This document shows positions 43,630-56,849 of a stretch of 64,000 nt of DNA, one piece after another. The stretch comes from Kryptolebias marmoratus (Eukaryota; Chordata; Actinopteri; Cyprinodontiformes; Rivulidae), in contig NC_051449.1 of the NCBI RefSeq assembly GCF_001649575.2, forward strand, positions 26,796,611 through 26,860,610, in the 5' to 3' direction. The translations under genes were made by a program, and so were the position numbers. The notes under the pieces were generated by a model that saw only the letters and a list, made by a program, of their open reading frames with translations, ran no database searches and was not told where the DNA came from. Every line of letters starts with the position of its first letter. Within the stretch, counting starts at the first letter, position 1.

Positions 43630-46600
43630 GATTCTGGGTGTGACAAGATGGTGCTAGCGTGTGCAGCTTGCTGTCTGTCAAGCCTGCTCTTTGGTTTTAT
43701 TTGTTGCCATGCTATGTTTTTTATTGTTTTTAATTAGCTGGCATGATGTGTCAGCTTTCCTGGTATATAATTGCCAGGCTCTTTTAAACATTAGATATCA
43801 CTAGGAGTCTCTTGTAAGGTGGAAATTTAAGGACTCCACCTTACCACTTTACCATTTTTCCTGACATGTATACGCCTTTATGTATTCCATGGAGGAATAG
43901 CCCGTGGAAACGGGGAAAGTGTGGTGGTGCCCTGGTCCGGATGAAGGCTCTACAGAGGTTGTCTGGAGGGGATCTGGAGGTTGCCTGGAGTTGTTTTTCT
44001 CCAATGGTCTAGATCCTGCCTGTGGCTCCTGGAACAGCAGCAGAACTAGTGCACCTGCTGGTGGTGGCCCTGCGTTGTGCCAAACACCAGTGGCTAAGAC
44101 GCAGTGTGGAGTTCGCCAACCTCCGACCATTGAATCAGACTATGATCACTGCTGATGTGATCATTAATTCAGCCCTAGTTAATGCTAGATCTTTAGCTAA
44201 CAAAACCTTCATTCTGAATGACTTTTTTACTTCACAAGAGTTGGATTTTATGTTCTTAACTGAGACGTGGCTTTGACTTGGTGATTTTATTCCGTTTTCA
44301 GAACTTCTCCCTCCAGGCTGTGGCTTCTTTAGTACCCCACGGTCGACAGGTAAAGTTGGAGGAGTCGCTGTTGTTTTCAGGTCGTGTTTTTCATGTAGGC
44401 AGCTTCCAGCAGACAGCTTTTCCAGCTTTGAAGTCCAATTAATAGAAAAAAGATGTGACTCTCTGGTGCTGTGCGCAATTATTTGCAGGAAACCAGGAAA
44501 GAATAGTGACTTCCTTTAGGAATTTGCAGACTTATTATCAGTGATGATTTCAGATTATGATTCTTTTTTAATTGTTGGGGATTTTAACACATCTACTGTG
44601 AAACCAAGAACCTAACTAGAGACATTTTAAATTTAATACGTTCTTCTCACACATGAAAAATGACACACTTTGCACTTGGTTTTTACTTTTGGTTTGGATG
44701 ATCATGTAACTGAGATATGTGACTCTGGTTTTTCTGATCACCTGCCAGTTGTATTTGATTTTAGCCTTTTATCTTCTGCTTTTGGCCCGCGTGCCCTCGT
44801 ATGCTCCCAGCAGCAGATCAACGCATCAACAGCTTCACAGTTTACTGCTGCTTTCTCGAACTCTGCTTTTCCTCTTTGGAGTATCATCATAATAGAAATT
44901 TTGATCAACTCGTTAATGCTTTTAAAACTGTCTGTACAGACATTCTGGATGTTGTCCCTTCACTTAAGACCAAAAATTGTAAGTTACCCATGGAACCGTG
45001 GCTAAATGACTACACCCTCATACTCAGACTTGTATGTTGGTGCGCTGAAAGGAAATGGAAGAAGGACAGGCTTCACTTATCCTTGGAAATCTTGAGAAAC
45101 TGTTTAGCAGAGTATCAGACTGCTGTAAAACGTTCTAAGGCTTAGTTTATTACTAAAACTGTGTCTGAAAACAGCAACAAACCTAAAATTATTTTTAAAT
45201 CACTTAAGTCTCTCCTAAATACTCGTTATTCATCCTGCCTTGTTCCTTCTGTTTCAATTTGCGAAAGGTTTTTAAAAAAATTTATTGATAAAGTGAGTGC
45301 TGTCAGGTCTGCTCTCCCACATTCTACCCCTGATCCCGCGACACCCCCGTATCTGCTGCTGTTTTAAATCAGTTTGAAACTGTGTCCACCTTTCGAGATC
45401 CTGTAAATAGTCCAGCATCTTAGCCCTTCATATTGTTCGGGTGATACTATTCCATCTAGATTACTGAAAGTTTCGATTGCTGTAGGTCTATTTATTGTTC
45501 ATTTAATTAACACTTCTCTGTCTTCACGTTGTGTCCCAGCTGCCTTTAAGCACGCTGTGATCCAACTTCTTCTTAAGAAGAGCAACATGGATCCTAATGT
45601 TCTGTCAAACTTTAGGCCAATATCTAAATTGTCCTTTCTTTCTAAAATACTAGAGAAGGTGGTTTATTGCTAATTACAGGAGCACCTACGGCTACATGGG
45701 ATAAATGAGAAACTTTAGTTTGGTTTTAAATCATGTCAAGGCACAGAAACAGCGCTTCTTAGAGTTCTTAATGACCTGCTTTTAACTGCAGACTGAGGAG
45801 ACCATGCTGTTTTAATGCTTTTAGATTTGTCTGCAGCTTTTGACACTGTGGGCCATGAGATGTTACTACATCGCTTGGAGAAGTCTATTGGTGTTAAAGA
45901 GACAGCTCTTAAATGGTTTAGGTCTTATCCATCCGGCAGAAGATTCTCTGTCTGGTTAGACCAGTTTTTTTTTCATCTGAGGCTTCTCTTAAGTCTGGGG
46001 TACCCCAAGGTTCCATTTTAGGACCTATTCATTTTTCTCTGTATTTGCTTCCTCTGGGGTCCATCTTTAGAAAATACAAATTGTCATTTCGAAGCTTTGC
46101 AGATGATATCCAGTTGTATCTCCCACTAAAAGTTCAAAGTACTCAATCGGTTGAAAATCTACTAAACTGTTTGAGGGATCTCAACATTTGGATGATGTTA
46201 AACTTTTTGTATCTAAATGACAACAAAATCTAATTTATTTTCTTTGGTAATTCTGACCTGCTGGCAGGATGTAACAGCGCTGTTAGCTCTCTTGATTTAC
46301 TTGCTTGTGATTCTGTCAGGAATCTTGGGGTTACATTTGACACTGAGCTCAAATTTGCTAAGCAGGTTAGTGCAGTAGTCCAGTCTAGCTTTTATCATTT
46401 GCTGTTCATCAACAAAATTAAGTGCTATCTTCCTTAAACTGCCCTTGAAAGTGTCATCCATGCTTTCATTACTGCTAGGCTGGACTACTGCAACTCACTT
46501 TATAGTGGGATCAGCCAGAACCATCTTCGTTGTCTTCAGCTTGTCCAAAATGCTGCTGCATGCCTTCTAACTGGGAAAAGACATTGTGAGCATATCACCC

Positions 46601-47115
46601 CTATTTTATCCTCTTTACACTGGCTGCCTGTTTCTTTTAGAATAACTTTTAGGATTTTACTTTTGGTTTTTAAATCATTTTATGGTCTGGCACCGTCTTA
46701 CTTCACTGATCTTTTACATAAACATAGTCCAAGTAGGATTCTGAGATCAGAACCCAAAACCTTTTAGTTGTCCCAAAGACTAAACTGGTGACTAAAAGAG
46801 AGCAAGCTTTTTCAGCTGTAGCTCCTAAATTGTGGAATAGCCTCCCACACTCCTTAAGGTCTGCCAGAAGCTTGGGTGATTTTAAATCCCTTCTAAAACT
46901 CATTTGTTTTCCTTGGCTTTTATTTCTGGGGAGCTGGAGCATTAGGCTGGTTATGTTACTATTTCTTTCTGCTTTTATTGTTTATTTTATTCTGTGTCAT
47001 TGTGGTTTTATTTCTTTATTTCACTATTTTTGCCTATTTCACCTGTGAAGCACTTCAGTCACTTTATTGTGTGTAATAGTGCTATACAAATAAAGATTGA
47101 TTGATTGATTGATTG
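43630..47115 (+). mobile_element. CR1/L2-type LINE, near full length, degenerate
   Basis: In order on the plus strand: a 5' region, an AP-endonuclease domain (NARSLANKTFILNDFFTSQE, LDFMFLTETWL, later GFSDHLPVVFDF), a reverse transcriptase (NFRPISKLSFLSKILEKVV, LMLLDLSAAFDTVGHEMLL, then FRSFADDIQLYLP where YADD has become FADD), the post-RT region (LKFAKQVSAVVQ, ITARLDYCNSLYSGISQNH), and a tail GTGCTATACAAATAAAGATT with (TTGA)n. Many stops and frameshifts make it inactive. The element at 17840-20460 is the same family. Confidence 0.88.
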
Positions 47116-47892
47116 AACTTTGCAATTTCTCAACATAAGATAATCTTAGTTTAAAATGCTGGCATGTACTGTGTTGGGAAGTATGTATTCCTTCAGGGAA
47201 AGCCAGGCCTTCAATTAATTTATGATTGCTCTCAGTCAGCTTTAGAATAATTTTTGACTTGGTGGTTTTTATAAATTTATTTTAGAATTGGATTTCATTT
47301 TAGGATATCAAAGTTGGTATGATGGGCAAACTTGACTAGTGTACACAGTTCATAGTATTGTGGAAAAAAACTGTTGTTAAAATGTTTAGGAAGTTAAAAG
47401 ATAAATTCATAAAAAATTATGGGTCAACTAAAATATTGATGTTAACAACATATCATAATTGATGATGTTGACTGTGCCAACTAGGCACTAGGAATGGGGC
47501 TGTTTATTCACAGTTCAGAACATGTTTCAAAACAGCTTTCTGCCAGTACCTAGAGCTTTATGACTTTCATCATGAGAAAAGCAATGATGGAATATCTGAA
47601 CTAGACTTCCAAAGTGGAATGTTTTGGAAAATTCAGAATGTTGCAGAATCTGTTTTTTTTTTATAATGTATATATTTTTTCACACTTTTCAACAACATTC
47701 ACAATGAAAGAATTTTTCTGCAGCCTCTTCTGTGTGATGTGAAACAAAGAAGTCCACATGAAACAAAGTTTTAGCAGAACAATAGCTATGATTTGGGAAA
47801 TGCATAGCTAGGATTTTAGTAATTTTTGTTGGTACTTGACTGGAACCACATGAAAATGTGAGAGGGAGCAAACCTTCAACAAACTGTTCTTC

Positions 47893-48309
47893 TGTCAGAA
47901 GGTGGGACTATGGCGGCGAACCCAGAACGCAGACTCTTGGTGGAAGAAAAATGAAAACTCATTTATTACTTAAATAAACAGACAAAAACAAAAGGGCTGA
48001 CGAGGCAGCAGAACTAACACTAACAAAATCCAAAACGAGATGCAAGGCAAGACATGGCATGGCAAAGAGCAGACAAAGCGGAATGATCCAGTGAGTAGTA
48101 AATGAGAAAGACCGGTTCTTAAAGACAGAGGATAATGAGGAAAATGGACACAGGTGAGTGAGAATAATTACAAGCAGGTGGAGATGGGCGTGGCAGACCT
48201 AACAGGAAAAGTACTGGGGAGGTGGAGAGTGACAGGGCATGAACAGGAAAACTAAACTGAAACAAGACAATAATCAAAAACAACAAACTGAAAATACCAA
48301 ACTATGACA
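47893..48309 (-). mobile_element. Solo LTR, 417 bp, 5-bp duplication TCTTC
   Basis: TGTCA at the left, TGACA at the right, with TCTTC on both sides (47888-47892 and 48310-48314). Same family as 22072-22519, sharing GGCGAACCCAGAACGCAGAC-type and GATGGGCGTGGCAG blocks. Confidence 0.9.
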
Positions 48310-48679
48310 TCTTCATGAAAACACTAAAACAAAACATGAGTTTAATAAAGACTCTGCAACTTTATGAGTGAAATAAAACATTCTGCTGTAAAACATAATA
48401 AAGCTACATCCATTTAGGTGAAGTGTTGCCATGACAACATCAGTCTAAGCAGGTTGACTTGTGTTAAAGCAGCAGAATGAAGGCTGAGGAAGTACAAGGG
48501 AAAAAAATTGAGGTTGTCAACAAAATAACAGACACAATACCAGTGTTTCAATCATCACCATTTGTGAGTCAAATAGGACAAATTTACAATCATTTTACAT
48601 ATTTAATCTAATAATTAATTAAAATTAGAAATTTTTAAGTTCATAAAGAAAAACTGAACTTCCTCTCATATAATTTATT

Positions 48680-49265
48680 TTAATTTACTTTATTTATATA
48701 GCACCAAGTTTGGAGTAAAGTAGAGGAAAACAGTTCTAGGAACATTTTTAAAATGTTAAAAGAAAATGTTGGGGTTAAAAGACATGTCCTGATCAAAAAT
48801 AACACCAAGGTTCTTTACATTAGAACTGGAGGCCAAATTAATGCCATCCAGAGAAGGTGAAAAGCTGTAAAGTTTGTTCCTAAGATGCTCAGGTCCAAAA
48901 ACCACTATATCTGTCTTGTCTGAGTTTAAAAGCAGAAAATTAAGAGTTATCCAGGTTTTTATCTTTAAGACATGTTTGTAATCTAAGTAAGTCATTGGAT
49001 TAATCAGATTTAATGGCTAAATATAACTGAATATCATCACCATAACAAAAATATGTTCAAGCCTCTGTAATAGAATATTGTGATCAATTGTATTAAATGT
49101 AGCATTGAGATTTAACAGGACAAGTATGGACACAAGTCCACTGTCTGAGGCCATAAAAATATCATTAGTAATTTTTACCAGTGCTGTTTCTGTGCTATGA
49201 TAAGCTCTAAACCCTGACTGAAACTCCTCAAACAGATTATTTCTGTCCAGATGTTCACACAATTG
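48680..49265 (-). mobile_element. L2-type LINE fragment
   Basis: Minus-strand reading gives [40 protein letters not shown], then ITLNFLLLNSDKTDIVVFGP and SNVKNLGVIFDQDMSFNP. A central part of the RT is deleted. Its 3' side ends in the TTTATTTATATAGCACCAAG block. Confidence 0.75.
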
Positions 49266-49269
49266 ATAA

Positions 49270-50820
49270 ATGGGAGATTAGATATCAGTCTATAATTGAG
49301 AAAAACTGTAAAAAGACTTTATATAAGTTGTGGACCATTTACATGCAGTGCAGTTTGATAAATAAATAAGGATAGTAATATGTCATTGGCTTTCAACCTT
49401 ATTCATAATGTAAGAAAATATATTATCTATCATACAAATAGCGGGGAAACTGGGGTGGCAAGATATTTTTTTCCAGCTGCCACTCCATGCCACTTCCTAG
49501 ATGCCACCACTGATGACAAGTTAAAAACACCCCTTACTTCCTGTTCTGAAGACAAAAGTCAGAGCTGAACTATAATGGTGGTTAATTAGGGTTTTGAGGG
49601 TGCACACTGTGTACTCTAGAGGAATTTGATGTAAAACCATAAGTCTTATAACAATACAAAAAAAGGACTGGGTGAAATGCCTATATTTTGCTATAAAATT
49701 TGTTTAGTAAAAATGTTGTGGGAGTAGGAAAGGTTTATTAGAAAAGAAATGTAAGTTTAAACAGCTCTCACAGTTACAGTGGGGGATGTCACAGCTAAAC
49801 GTTTTATCTCCATAGCAACACAGCATGAGAGCAAAAACGGACAAAAAAATCATAGAATTTAAATGATATTTTTAGATAAATGGTACAAGGTATCAAAAGC
49901 TGAATCATCCGGTGATAGTCCAATGTCTTGTCACTTGTTTAAAGTTTAAATGAAGATTTTAGGACAAAGTATGCTGAAGTAGTTAGCTTTCAAACAGCAA
50001 CAACTTCTTAAAGGATTTGAACTAATCTCTATTCACAAGGCTACAAAAATTAAAGTTCAATATTTTGAAAAGTATAAAAGTTACTAAATACTGAATGTCA
50101 TAGCCACAATGTTCTGAGTGAGCTGAACATTTTGATACTTGAATGTCTAAAATAGCTGAAAATATATTGCATTAGATTGAGTCCAAAAGAACGCACAAAA
50201 CAAACAGAAAAACATAGTGTGGGATTCTGACTCAGCATTCACTACATTAGCAACGTCTCCTCAAGACTGTCCCAATGATGTGCTGAATGCCAAGCTGCTT
50301 CAATTATTCACTTTTTACATGAATATGTGTCCTTGGAAAGAGCCAAGATTATAAAAAGTGTAAATAGTGGATTATCTATTACTGGTGAATGGTATTTATG
50401 GAATGTTTACAAAATAGAACAAAAGTGGAAATAAAAAATAAATGAACCAAACCAAAAACTGTGACCTTAAAACCTAAATAATCCACCCCTAATTTATATA
50501 GAAATTTAGTATTATTTCCCTTTTCATAGAAAGCCTGTCATTATTTTACTTACTCATCCACAGGAGAGTGCATTTTCAGAAAACTGTTCAGAAAACCTGA
50601 AGTATTCAGGTTGCATAATTTGTGAGCAATGTGACAAGAGGACATGAGTGTTGAAGATATGATTCATGCTTCACTCACAGTCAGCTGGTTGTTTCCGTCC
50701 CCACCTCCTTCACACTTCCCACCACTGAGCTGTTCCTTTCTGTCTGTCTATTGTAGGCTTCCGAGGCATGCACAAACCCTGAGTTGGATTTCTAAGAAAC
50801 ACAGAGCTTATCTCTTCTGA
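49270..50820. other. No gene seen
   Basis: AT-rich sequence with only short ORFs. 50220-50345 is less AT-rich and repeat-free; conserved noncoding function is possible but unproven. Confidence 0.4.
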
Positions 50821-50823
50821 GAT

Positions 50824-50825
<2 letters not shown>

Positions 50826-50876
<51 letters not shown>
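50826..50876. repeat. (GA)n microsatellite
   Basis: An unbroken run of about 25 GA units. Confidence 0.97.
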
Positions 50877-50882
<6 letters not shown>

Positions 50883-51488
50883 GAAACAGCAAGGTTAAGC
50901 CTACGCTCCACTCTCCTTGTCTCATTTTTTCTTCTCATCTTTCTCTTCTTTGTTGTAAGGACATTGTTGAATCATAAAAATCAGTTTATGAAAAGTCAGA
51001 AACAAAAAAATTGTGACATCTATTTTCTGTTGAAAATATGGTTCTACTTCAGGTTATTTTTAGTTATCCAACCGCATCCAAAGTACAACTGAATAAAACA
51101 GCATTTTTTATGCCCACAGGGGCACCAAGCCCTATTGAGAATAACTAATAAACTAAACATGAGCGTGGCCGACCTGGGAGTGAAGATCATGAAGAAGCTA
51201 GATACCTACAGCCTACGTACACTGTTTGCCAAGCCTGAGTAATAAAGTGTTCTCTGAAAGCCTGCTAAAAAATGCAAATACAAGACTGAGTACTGTAATC
51301 CACCTTCTGGGTATACAGTATAATAATAGGCTGGCATGCCACTGAAGCACTGATCCTCAACATGCTTGACTACAAGTTAAACTATAAGCTATGGAAAACT
51401 AGAAGAGGAGGCTAGAAGCTAAGATCAAGGAAACATGGTGATCTCAGCAAGCCTTCAGAACAACACAAAGGTGAAATGAAGGAAGATC

Positions 51489-52163
51489 TGTGGTGTTCTG
51501 TGAGTTTGGTTTCTGGTTACCCGTTCCAGTCCCTGATTGGTTGGCAGACTAATCACCCACAGCTGCGGAGGATTAAGCTCATCAGTGTTGCTGGGTACTT
51601 AAGGCTGCAGTGAGGGTCAGATCAGCGCTGGAGCATCGCTTGCTTTTGGTAAAGCTACTCGGCCACTACCAAATTCTGCCTCCTTGTGTTTGCTAGTTTT
51701 TTATGTCCTCCATGTGTTCTTAGAGTTACCTGCTTCCTAGAATCCGGTCTGGTCTGAGTCACTTGCCACTTCTATACAGGAGTACCCCGAGAGCCACTCA
51801 CCTGAATCGGTCTGCACTGCTGCCTGTCTGCCTCCTTCAAGGAACCAACCTGTCAGTGGAACCTGCAAGTACTTACCCACACATCGGGGGATCAACTAAC
51901 CTGGAGAACCTCCATTTGAGAACACGCCTCTCGCCTCTCGTGCTGAGTCCTCTCCACAAACCAGTAAAGAAGAAACATCCACCATTAAATTTGGAAATGT
52001 TACTTAACTGCTGCCGTTACCCATATTTACCACCCACCTTCCCTTCCAGAGCTGGATACTTGTCTTCCTTTGCACTGTAAATAAAATCACTTACCTTTAC
52101 CATTGCCTCCTGAGTCTGTCTGTCGCCGAACTGCTCACATTTGACTGTTCTGTAAAACCTGAC
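51489..52163 (+). mobile_element. Gypsy element, 5' LTR (boundaries approximate)
   Basis: TGGGTACTTAAGGCTGCAG (TATA-like region), a C/T-rich leader, AATAAAATCACTTACC near 52080 and a terminus around AAAACCTGACA precede a gag-like start at 52167. The 3' LTR was not found, so the ends rest on context alone. Confidence 0.55.
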
Positions 52164-52166
52164 AGA

Positions 52167-52637
52167 ATGCTCCAGCCAGACAAAATGTCAAAGAGCAGTT
52201 CCAGTGGCGGACAGACTGCGAACACTTTAATCAGCCTTGAAAATTGGTTAGACCAATATGAATCACTTCTCCAGCAGTTATTCCAAGTCCAGCAAAATAC
52301 TAGTTCTGTATTGAATCAAGTTCACCGCATTGTCTTCATAGACGAAAAATTAGGGACACGGTTGCCTGTGACTCCAGTCAACCCACTTGCCGCCACCCCT
52401 TCATGCCCCGACACCTCATTTCCTGTCTTTGATCACCCTCTCCAGCACAAGGAGGTTGCCAAATGTTGAACTAATATTTGGCTTTCTGTGGCTGCAAATC
52501 CATAATCCTGTGTTTAATTGGCCAGAGAAGTGAGTTGAGTCATGGAGTAAGTCTTGTCTGCAACATTGTCTAAGATCTGCCAGTGTTCCCCCGGGTAAAA
52601 AGGGAGATGAACCGACTGAGGAGGTTGATCTGACTAA
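52167..52637 (+). pseudogene. Gypsy gag-like remnant
   Basis: The reading MLQPDKMSKSSSSGGQTANT to LENWLDQYESLLQQLFQVQQ begins where gag is expected, directly after the LTR, and has the length and helix-rich character of Gypsy gag N-termini. It stops after about 100 codons. Later pieces in other frames run up to the Harbinger-like insertion at 52638. Most of gag and all of the protease are missing. Confidence 0.5.
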
Positions 52638-53308
52638 TGCCCCTTTTCCATTGACTCTACTTGAGCAGCCCCGCTCCACTCCACTCTACTCTGCTCGGCT
52701 CTGTAAACAATGCATCGCGTTCCACCCGCCAGTCTGCTTGGTAGCAGAGGAAAGCCACCTTGTGTTGGTGGGAGGGGGGAGGCGGGGTCCAAAGCCGCAC
52801 CGCGCGCTACGGCATTTGTGTAAACAACGGAAGAGCTATGGACAACTTTGGCCCTGTGTTGTTGCTGTTTTTTGAGCTTCCGGGGATTTTCCTGAGACTT
52901 CAGGAAGAGAGGCGCAGTGGAAGAAAAGCTCTGGATGCCGCGATTGTTGCACGGAGTCGGACAGCTGTTATCTACCGGACATTTTAGGCTTTACAGCGCC
53001 TGGGGGACAAACATTGCAGGGTAAGCTAACGCTGTTGTTTATAGTCCTATTACTTCGCTACCGTTCCAAAATTGTCTATCGGTGTTTTCTTCACTCTTCT
53101 TACGCTTCAATCTGACCACACCCACGACCAATGAGTGAACAGGAGCTAGCTTACGTCACCCACGAAAGCAGGGCCGCCCGGTTGGACCCTCCTTTGAAGC
53201 AGGACCAAAAATTGCCGGGGCTGGCCTTGAAAAAGGCCCGTGGAAACGCTCGCAAAGCGAGCCGAGTAGAGTGGAGCCGGGACCTTTAGAGCCACTGGAA
53301 AAGGGGCA
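52638..53308. mobile_element. Harbinger-like element, 671 bp, inside the Gypsy element
   Basis: Termini TGCCCCTTTTCCATTGACTC and (reverse complement of the right end) TGCCCCTTTTCCAGTGGCTC are inverted. The flanks are TAA and CAA, close to the 3-bp duplication of Harbinger elements. A plus-strand stretch at 52837-52987 reads MDNFGPVLLLFFELPGIFLR then ALDAAIVARSRTAVIYR, a Harbinger-associated N-terminal piece. The right part recurs at 7014-7206. Confidence 0.75.
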
Positions 53309-55835
53309 CAAGGTGTCTCAAATTGATAACGACTTAGCGGTATTCAGTAAACAGAAAGCCCTTTCTCTCCCTCCTCACAGACCTTACGACTGCTCAATTG
53401 AGTTACTACCTGGTGCATCACTCCCTTCCAGTCGCCTTTTTCACCTTTCTGGCCTGGAGAGGGAAGCTATGAGAGACTATATTAAAGACTCACTGTCTTC
53501 TGGAATAATTCAGCCATCCACATCTCCCCTAGGGGCAGGGTTTTTCTTTGTCGAAAAGAAAGACAAATCCCTTTGACCTTGTATCGATTTTTGAGGACTC
53601 AATCAGATCACCATTAAAAATAAGTACCCACTCCCTATAATTGATTCCGTTCATGAATGACTCCATTCTGCTACGATCTTCTCCAAATTAGACCTCAGAA
53701 ATACATACCATCTGGTTCGAATAAAAGAAGGATATGATTGGAAAATGGCTTTTAAGACCCCCTTAGGGCATTTCAAGTATTTGGTGATGCCGTTTGGGCT
53801 CACAAATGCCCCGGCTGTTTTTCAAACCTTAATCAATGATGTCCTCAGGGATTTTTTGAATGATTTTGTATTCGTTTATTTGGATGATATTTTGATTTTT
53901 TTTCCCATGACCAGAAACAACATGCAGCCCATGTCTGTGCCGTCCTGCAAAGACTGTATGAAAATCAGTTGTTTATAAAGGCTGAAAAGTGCGACTTTCA
54001 TGTATCCTCTGCTCCTTCTTGGGCTTTATTTTCGAGAGGGGCCAATACCGGACTGAGCCAGAAAAATTTTGTGCGGTCACTGAATGACCTATTACCTCTA
54101 ATCGCAAGGAGCTGCATCGATTCCTGGGGTTTGCAAATTTCTACAGACGATTCATCAAGAATTACAGTCGCGTGGCCTCCCCATTGACCCAGCTCACGTC
54201 CACCTTCCGAACTTTCACTTGGACTCCTGAGGCAGACAGCGCATTTGGTGAGTTAAAGGCTCTTTTTTCCTCGGCTCCTATACTGTGCCATCCTGATCCA
54301 GGAAAACAATTTATTGTTGAGGTGGACGCATCAGATTCGGGGGTGGGGGCTGTTTTGTTTCAACGGTCGAGTAGTGAGAACAAGATCCACCCTTGTGCCT
54401 TTTCTCCCAGTGATAATCACCCTCTAAACAAAACTATGATGTAGGTAACGGAGAACTGCTAGCTATTAAACTAGCACTTGAGGAATGGAGACATTGGCTT
54501 GAGGGTTCTGAAATCCCATTCATCATCTGGACCGATCAAAAAATCTCACCTACTTACAAATTGACAAGAGACTTAACCCCACACAGGTCAGGTGGTCGTT
54601 GTTTTTCGCTCAATTCAATTCAATTCAATTCAATTCAATTCAATTCAATTCAATTCAATTTTGCTATTACTTACAGACCCGGTTCAAGGAATATCAAATT
54701 TGATGCTCTCTTTAGAAAGTACTCCTCCTCAGAGACCTCCAAGGCCAATACCAATATCATACCATCCACTTGCGTCTTGCGGGCACTTACCTGGGACATT
54801 GAGAACACTATTTCCGAAGCACTGCAAACTGAACAGGACCCCAGCACAGGTCCCGCAGGTAAAAAAATTAATTCCCAAATCTATTATCAGCAAGGTTCTG
54901 GACTGGATTCATAACCATCAGTTTACCTGTCATTCTGGTATCTCTTGCATGCTAACCTTCACTAAGAGACATTTTTGGTGGCCTACTATGACCTCTGACA
55001 TAAAAGACTTTGTCACAGCCTGTCCCACCTGAGCAAGAAACAAGAGCAACCACAAACCTCCGGCCGGTCATCTCCAACCACTACCCAGTCCAGCATGTCC
55101 TTGGTCCCTCATCGCCTTGGACTTCATCACCTACCCCCCTCAGAAGGTAACACCGTCATACTCATCATCGTGGACAGATTTTCCAAAGCTGCACATTTCA
55201 TTCCCCTAGCCAAGCTACCCACCGCTTTTGAAACCGCTTAGCTCCTAGTCTGCAATGTATTCCGTCTGCATGGCACCCCCTTGGACATAATATATCAGTT
55301 TATTTCTCAAGTTTGGAAGGCTTTTGCAACGCCCCGGGGGCACAGGTCAGTCGCACCTCTGGCTATCACCCACAATCTAACGTACAAACAGGAAAGATGT
55401 AATCAGGAGTTGGAATCTGCTCTCCGTTATGTCATCAACAACAATCCCTCCTCTTGGTGCAAACACTTACCTTGGGTGGAGTACACACATAATTGCCATA
55501 CCTCCTCTGCCACGGGGTTCTCACCTTTTGAGGCCTCTCTAGGGTATAATCCTCCTCTTTTCCTTAGTCAGGAAACTGAGGTCCTGGTTCCCTCTGTCCA
55601 AATCCATCTCTGCCGATATCGTCGATTCTGGAAACAAACCAGAGAAGCCCTTCTGAGAACCACTCAACAAAATAAGAGATTTGCAGACTGCCATCGCTCC
55701 ACTGCTTCTACTTACTGCATTGGCCAAAAGGTATGGCTGTCTACATGCGACATTAACATTAAAGACACACCCAAGAAACTGACCCCTAAATTCATCGGTC
55801 CGTTCTCTGTTTTAGAGACTTCTAAACCATGACTG
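53309..55835 (+). pseudogene. Gypsy pol remnant (RT, RNase H, integrase)
   Basis: Domains run in Ty3/Gypsy order. The reverse transcriptase starts near [20 protein letters not shown], has [20 protein letters not shown] and keeps the YLDD catalytic motif (YLDDILIF) near 53880. The RNase H and tether parts show [20 protein letters not shown] and [17 protein letters not shown]. Integrase follows at 54900-55540 ([15 protein letters not shown], ending CPT-stop where the zinc-finger Cys is expected) and the C-terminal barrel (KKLTPKFIGPFSVLE). At least eight stops or frameshifts and a (CAATT)10 expansion break it. It is inactive. Confidence 0.9.
54611..54660. repeat. (CAATT)10 microsatellite inside pol
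   Basis: Ten exact copies of CAATT stand where the coding sequence just before AITYRPGSRN is expected. The repeat grew out of coding sequence. Confidence 0.97.
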
Positions 55836-55979
55836 ATAGCTCTGGCACCCTGCCTAAGAAAGGTACACTAGAAAAGTAGAAACAAAAAGAATGAAGGGGT
55901 TTTCCTTACCACACCTTACCTGCTCAAAGCTGGCAAATGACCATACTAGAGAAGGAGGTATCACATAACACCAGTTCTC

Positions 55980-56205
55980 CGTGGCTAAAGAATCCAGGAC
56001 TAATCACAGCAATCTCCCACACAGTGTGTGTGCATGTGTGTGTATTTATGTGTCTGTTGTTTTCCAAAACGTCTCTTGAACCACTGGATGGATTTTAATG
56101 AAAGTCTCTAAAAGTTATCATTTGATGTACATCTACAAGTACAACTGCATTCAGTGCAACACATTGTGCAATGTTTTTGCTTAAAACTTTGGCAATAATT
56201 GCTTG
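55980..56205 (+). repeat. Dispersed repeat copy (ATATCTCATGAACC family), partial
   Basis: AAACGTCTCTTGAACCACTG, GGATTTTAATGAAAGTCTCT and CATTTGATGTACATCTACAA, then CAACACATTGTGCAATG. The copy starts after a (TG)n stretch. Confidence 0.7.
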
Positions 56206-56500
56206 CATTAAGGGTGGAATGGTAGTGCAGTGGTTTGAGCTGTCACCTTACAGCAAGAAGGCCGCAGGTCGCCTCCTAGCCTTTCCGTGTGGAGTTTGCA
56301 TGTTCCCCACATTCATGTGGGGGTTATCTCTAGGTACTCCAGTTTTGTCCCACAGAGCAACAACATACTTATTAGGTTAATTGGTAACTCTGAATTGGCA
56401 CTAGATGTATGGGGGGAGTGTGAATGGTTGTTTGTTTCACAGAACCCTCTGACCACCACTAGTAGGCAAGGCAGGTGAAGTGTCTTGCCCAAGGACACAA
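56206..56500 (+). repeat. GGAT-tailed fish repeat, head and middle
   Basis: TGGTAGTGCAGTGGTTTGAG, CAGCAAGAAGGCCGCAGGTC (tRNA-like), TTTCCGTGTGGAGTTTGCAT and TAGGTTAATTGGTAACTCTG are diagnostic. The tail is missing. Confidence 0.7.
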
Positions 56501-56849
56501 TGGCAGAGACATAGACATAGACATAAACATAGATGGTCTTAGTGTAAAACTGTTGTGTAATGTTAGGCCTTTAATTGTAAATATGGGCTGATCTAAAGTA
56601 CTTTCATGACATCTTGTCGCTTTTTAAAAATAATTTAAAATTACATAAAATCACATAAATTCACTCAGATAAGCAGAATAAACTAACATGCTGAAATATG
56701 TGTTGTCATTTTAGAGATTCTGTAGATGATGCTCTGGGCTGCACTGGGAATACAGTAGTATGTTGGGCTGGAGTGCGATAATTCTGAGCCTAAGCCTCAC
56801 ATTGTAGTCAGAGCATCTGAATTTTTGATTGAGATTAATAGGAGCAATT

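Noticed and set aside
50710..50925. ORF with a long Ser-Leu run
   Set aside because: Translation of the (GA)n microsatellite.
52416..52875. Host gene in the GC-rich block near 52.7 kb
   Set aside because: The GC-rich segment lies inside a transposon bounded by inverted TGCCCCTTTTCC ends, with a related right end at 7 kb.
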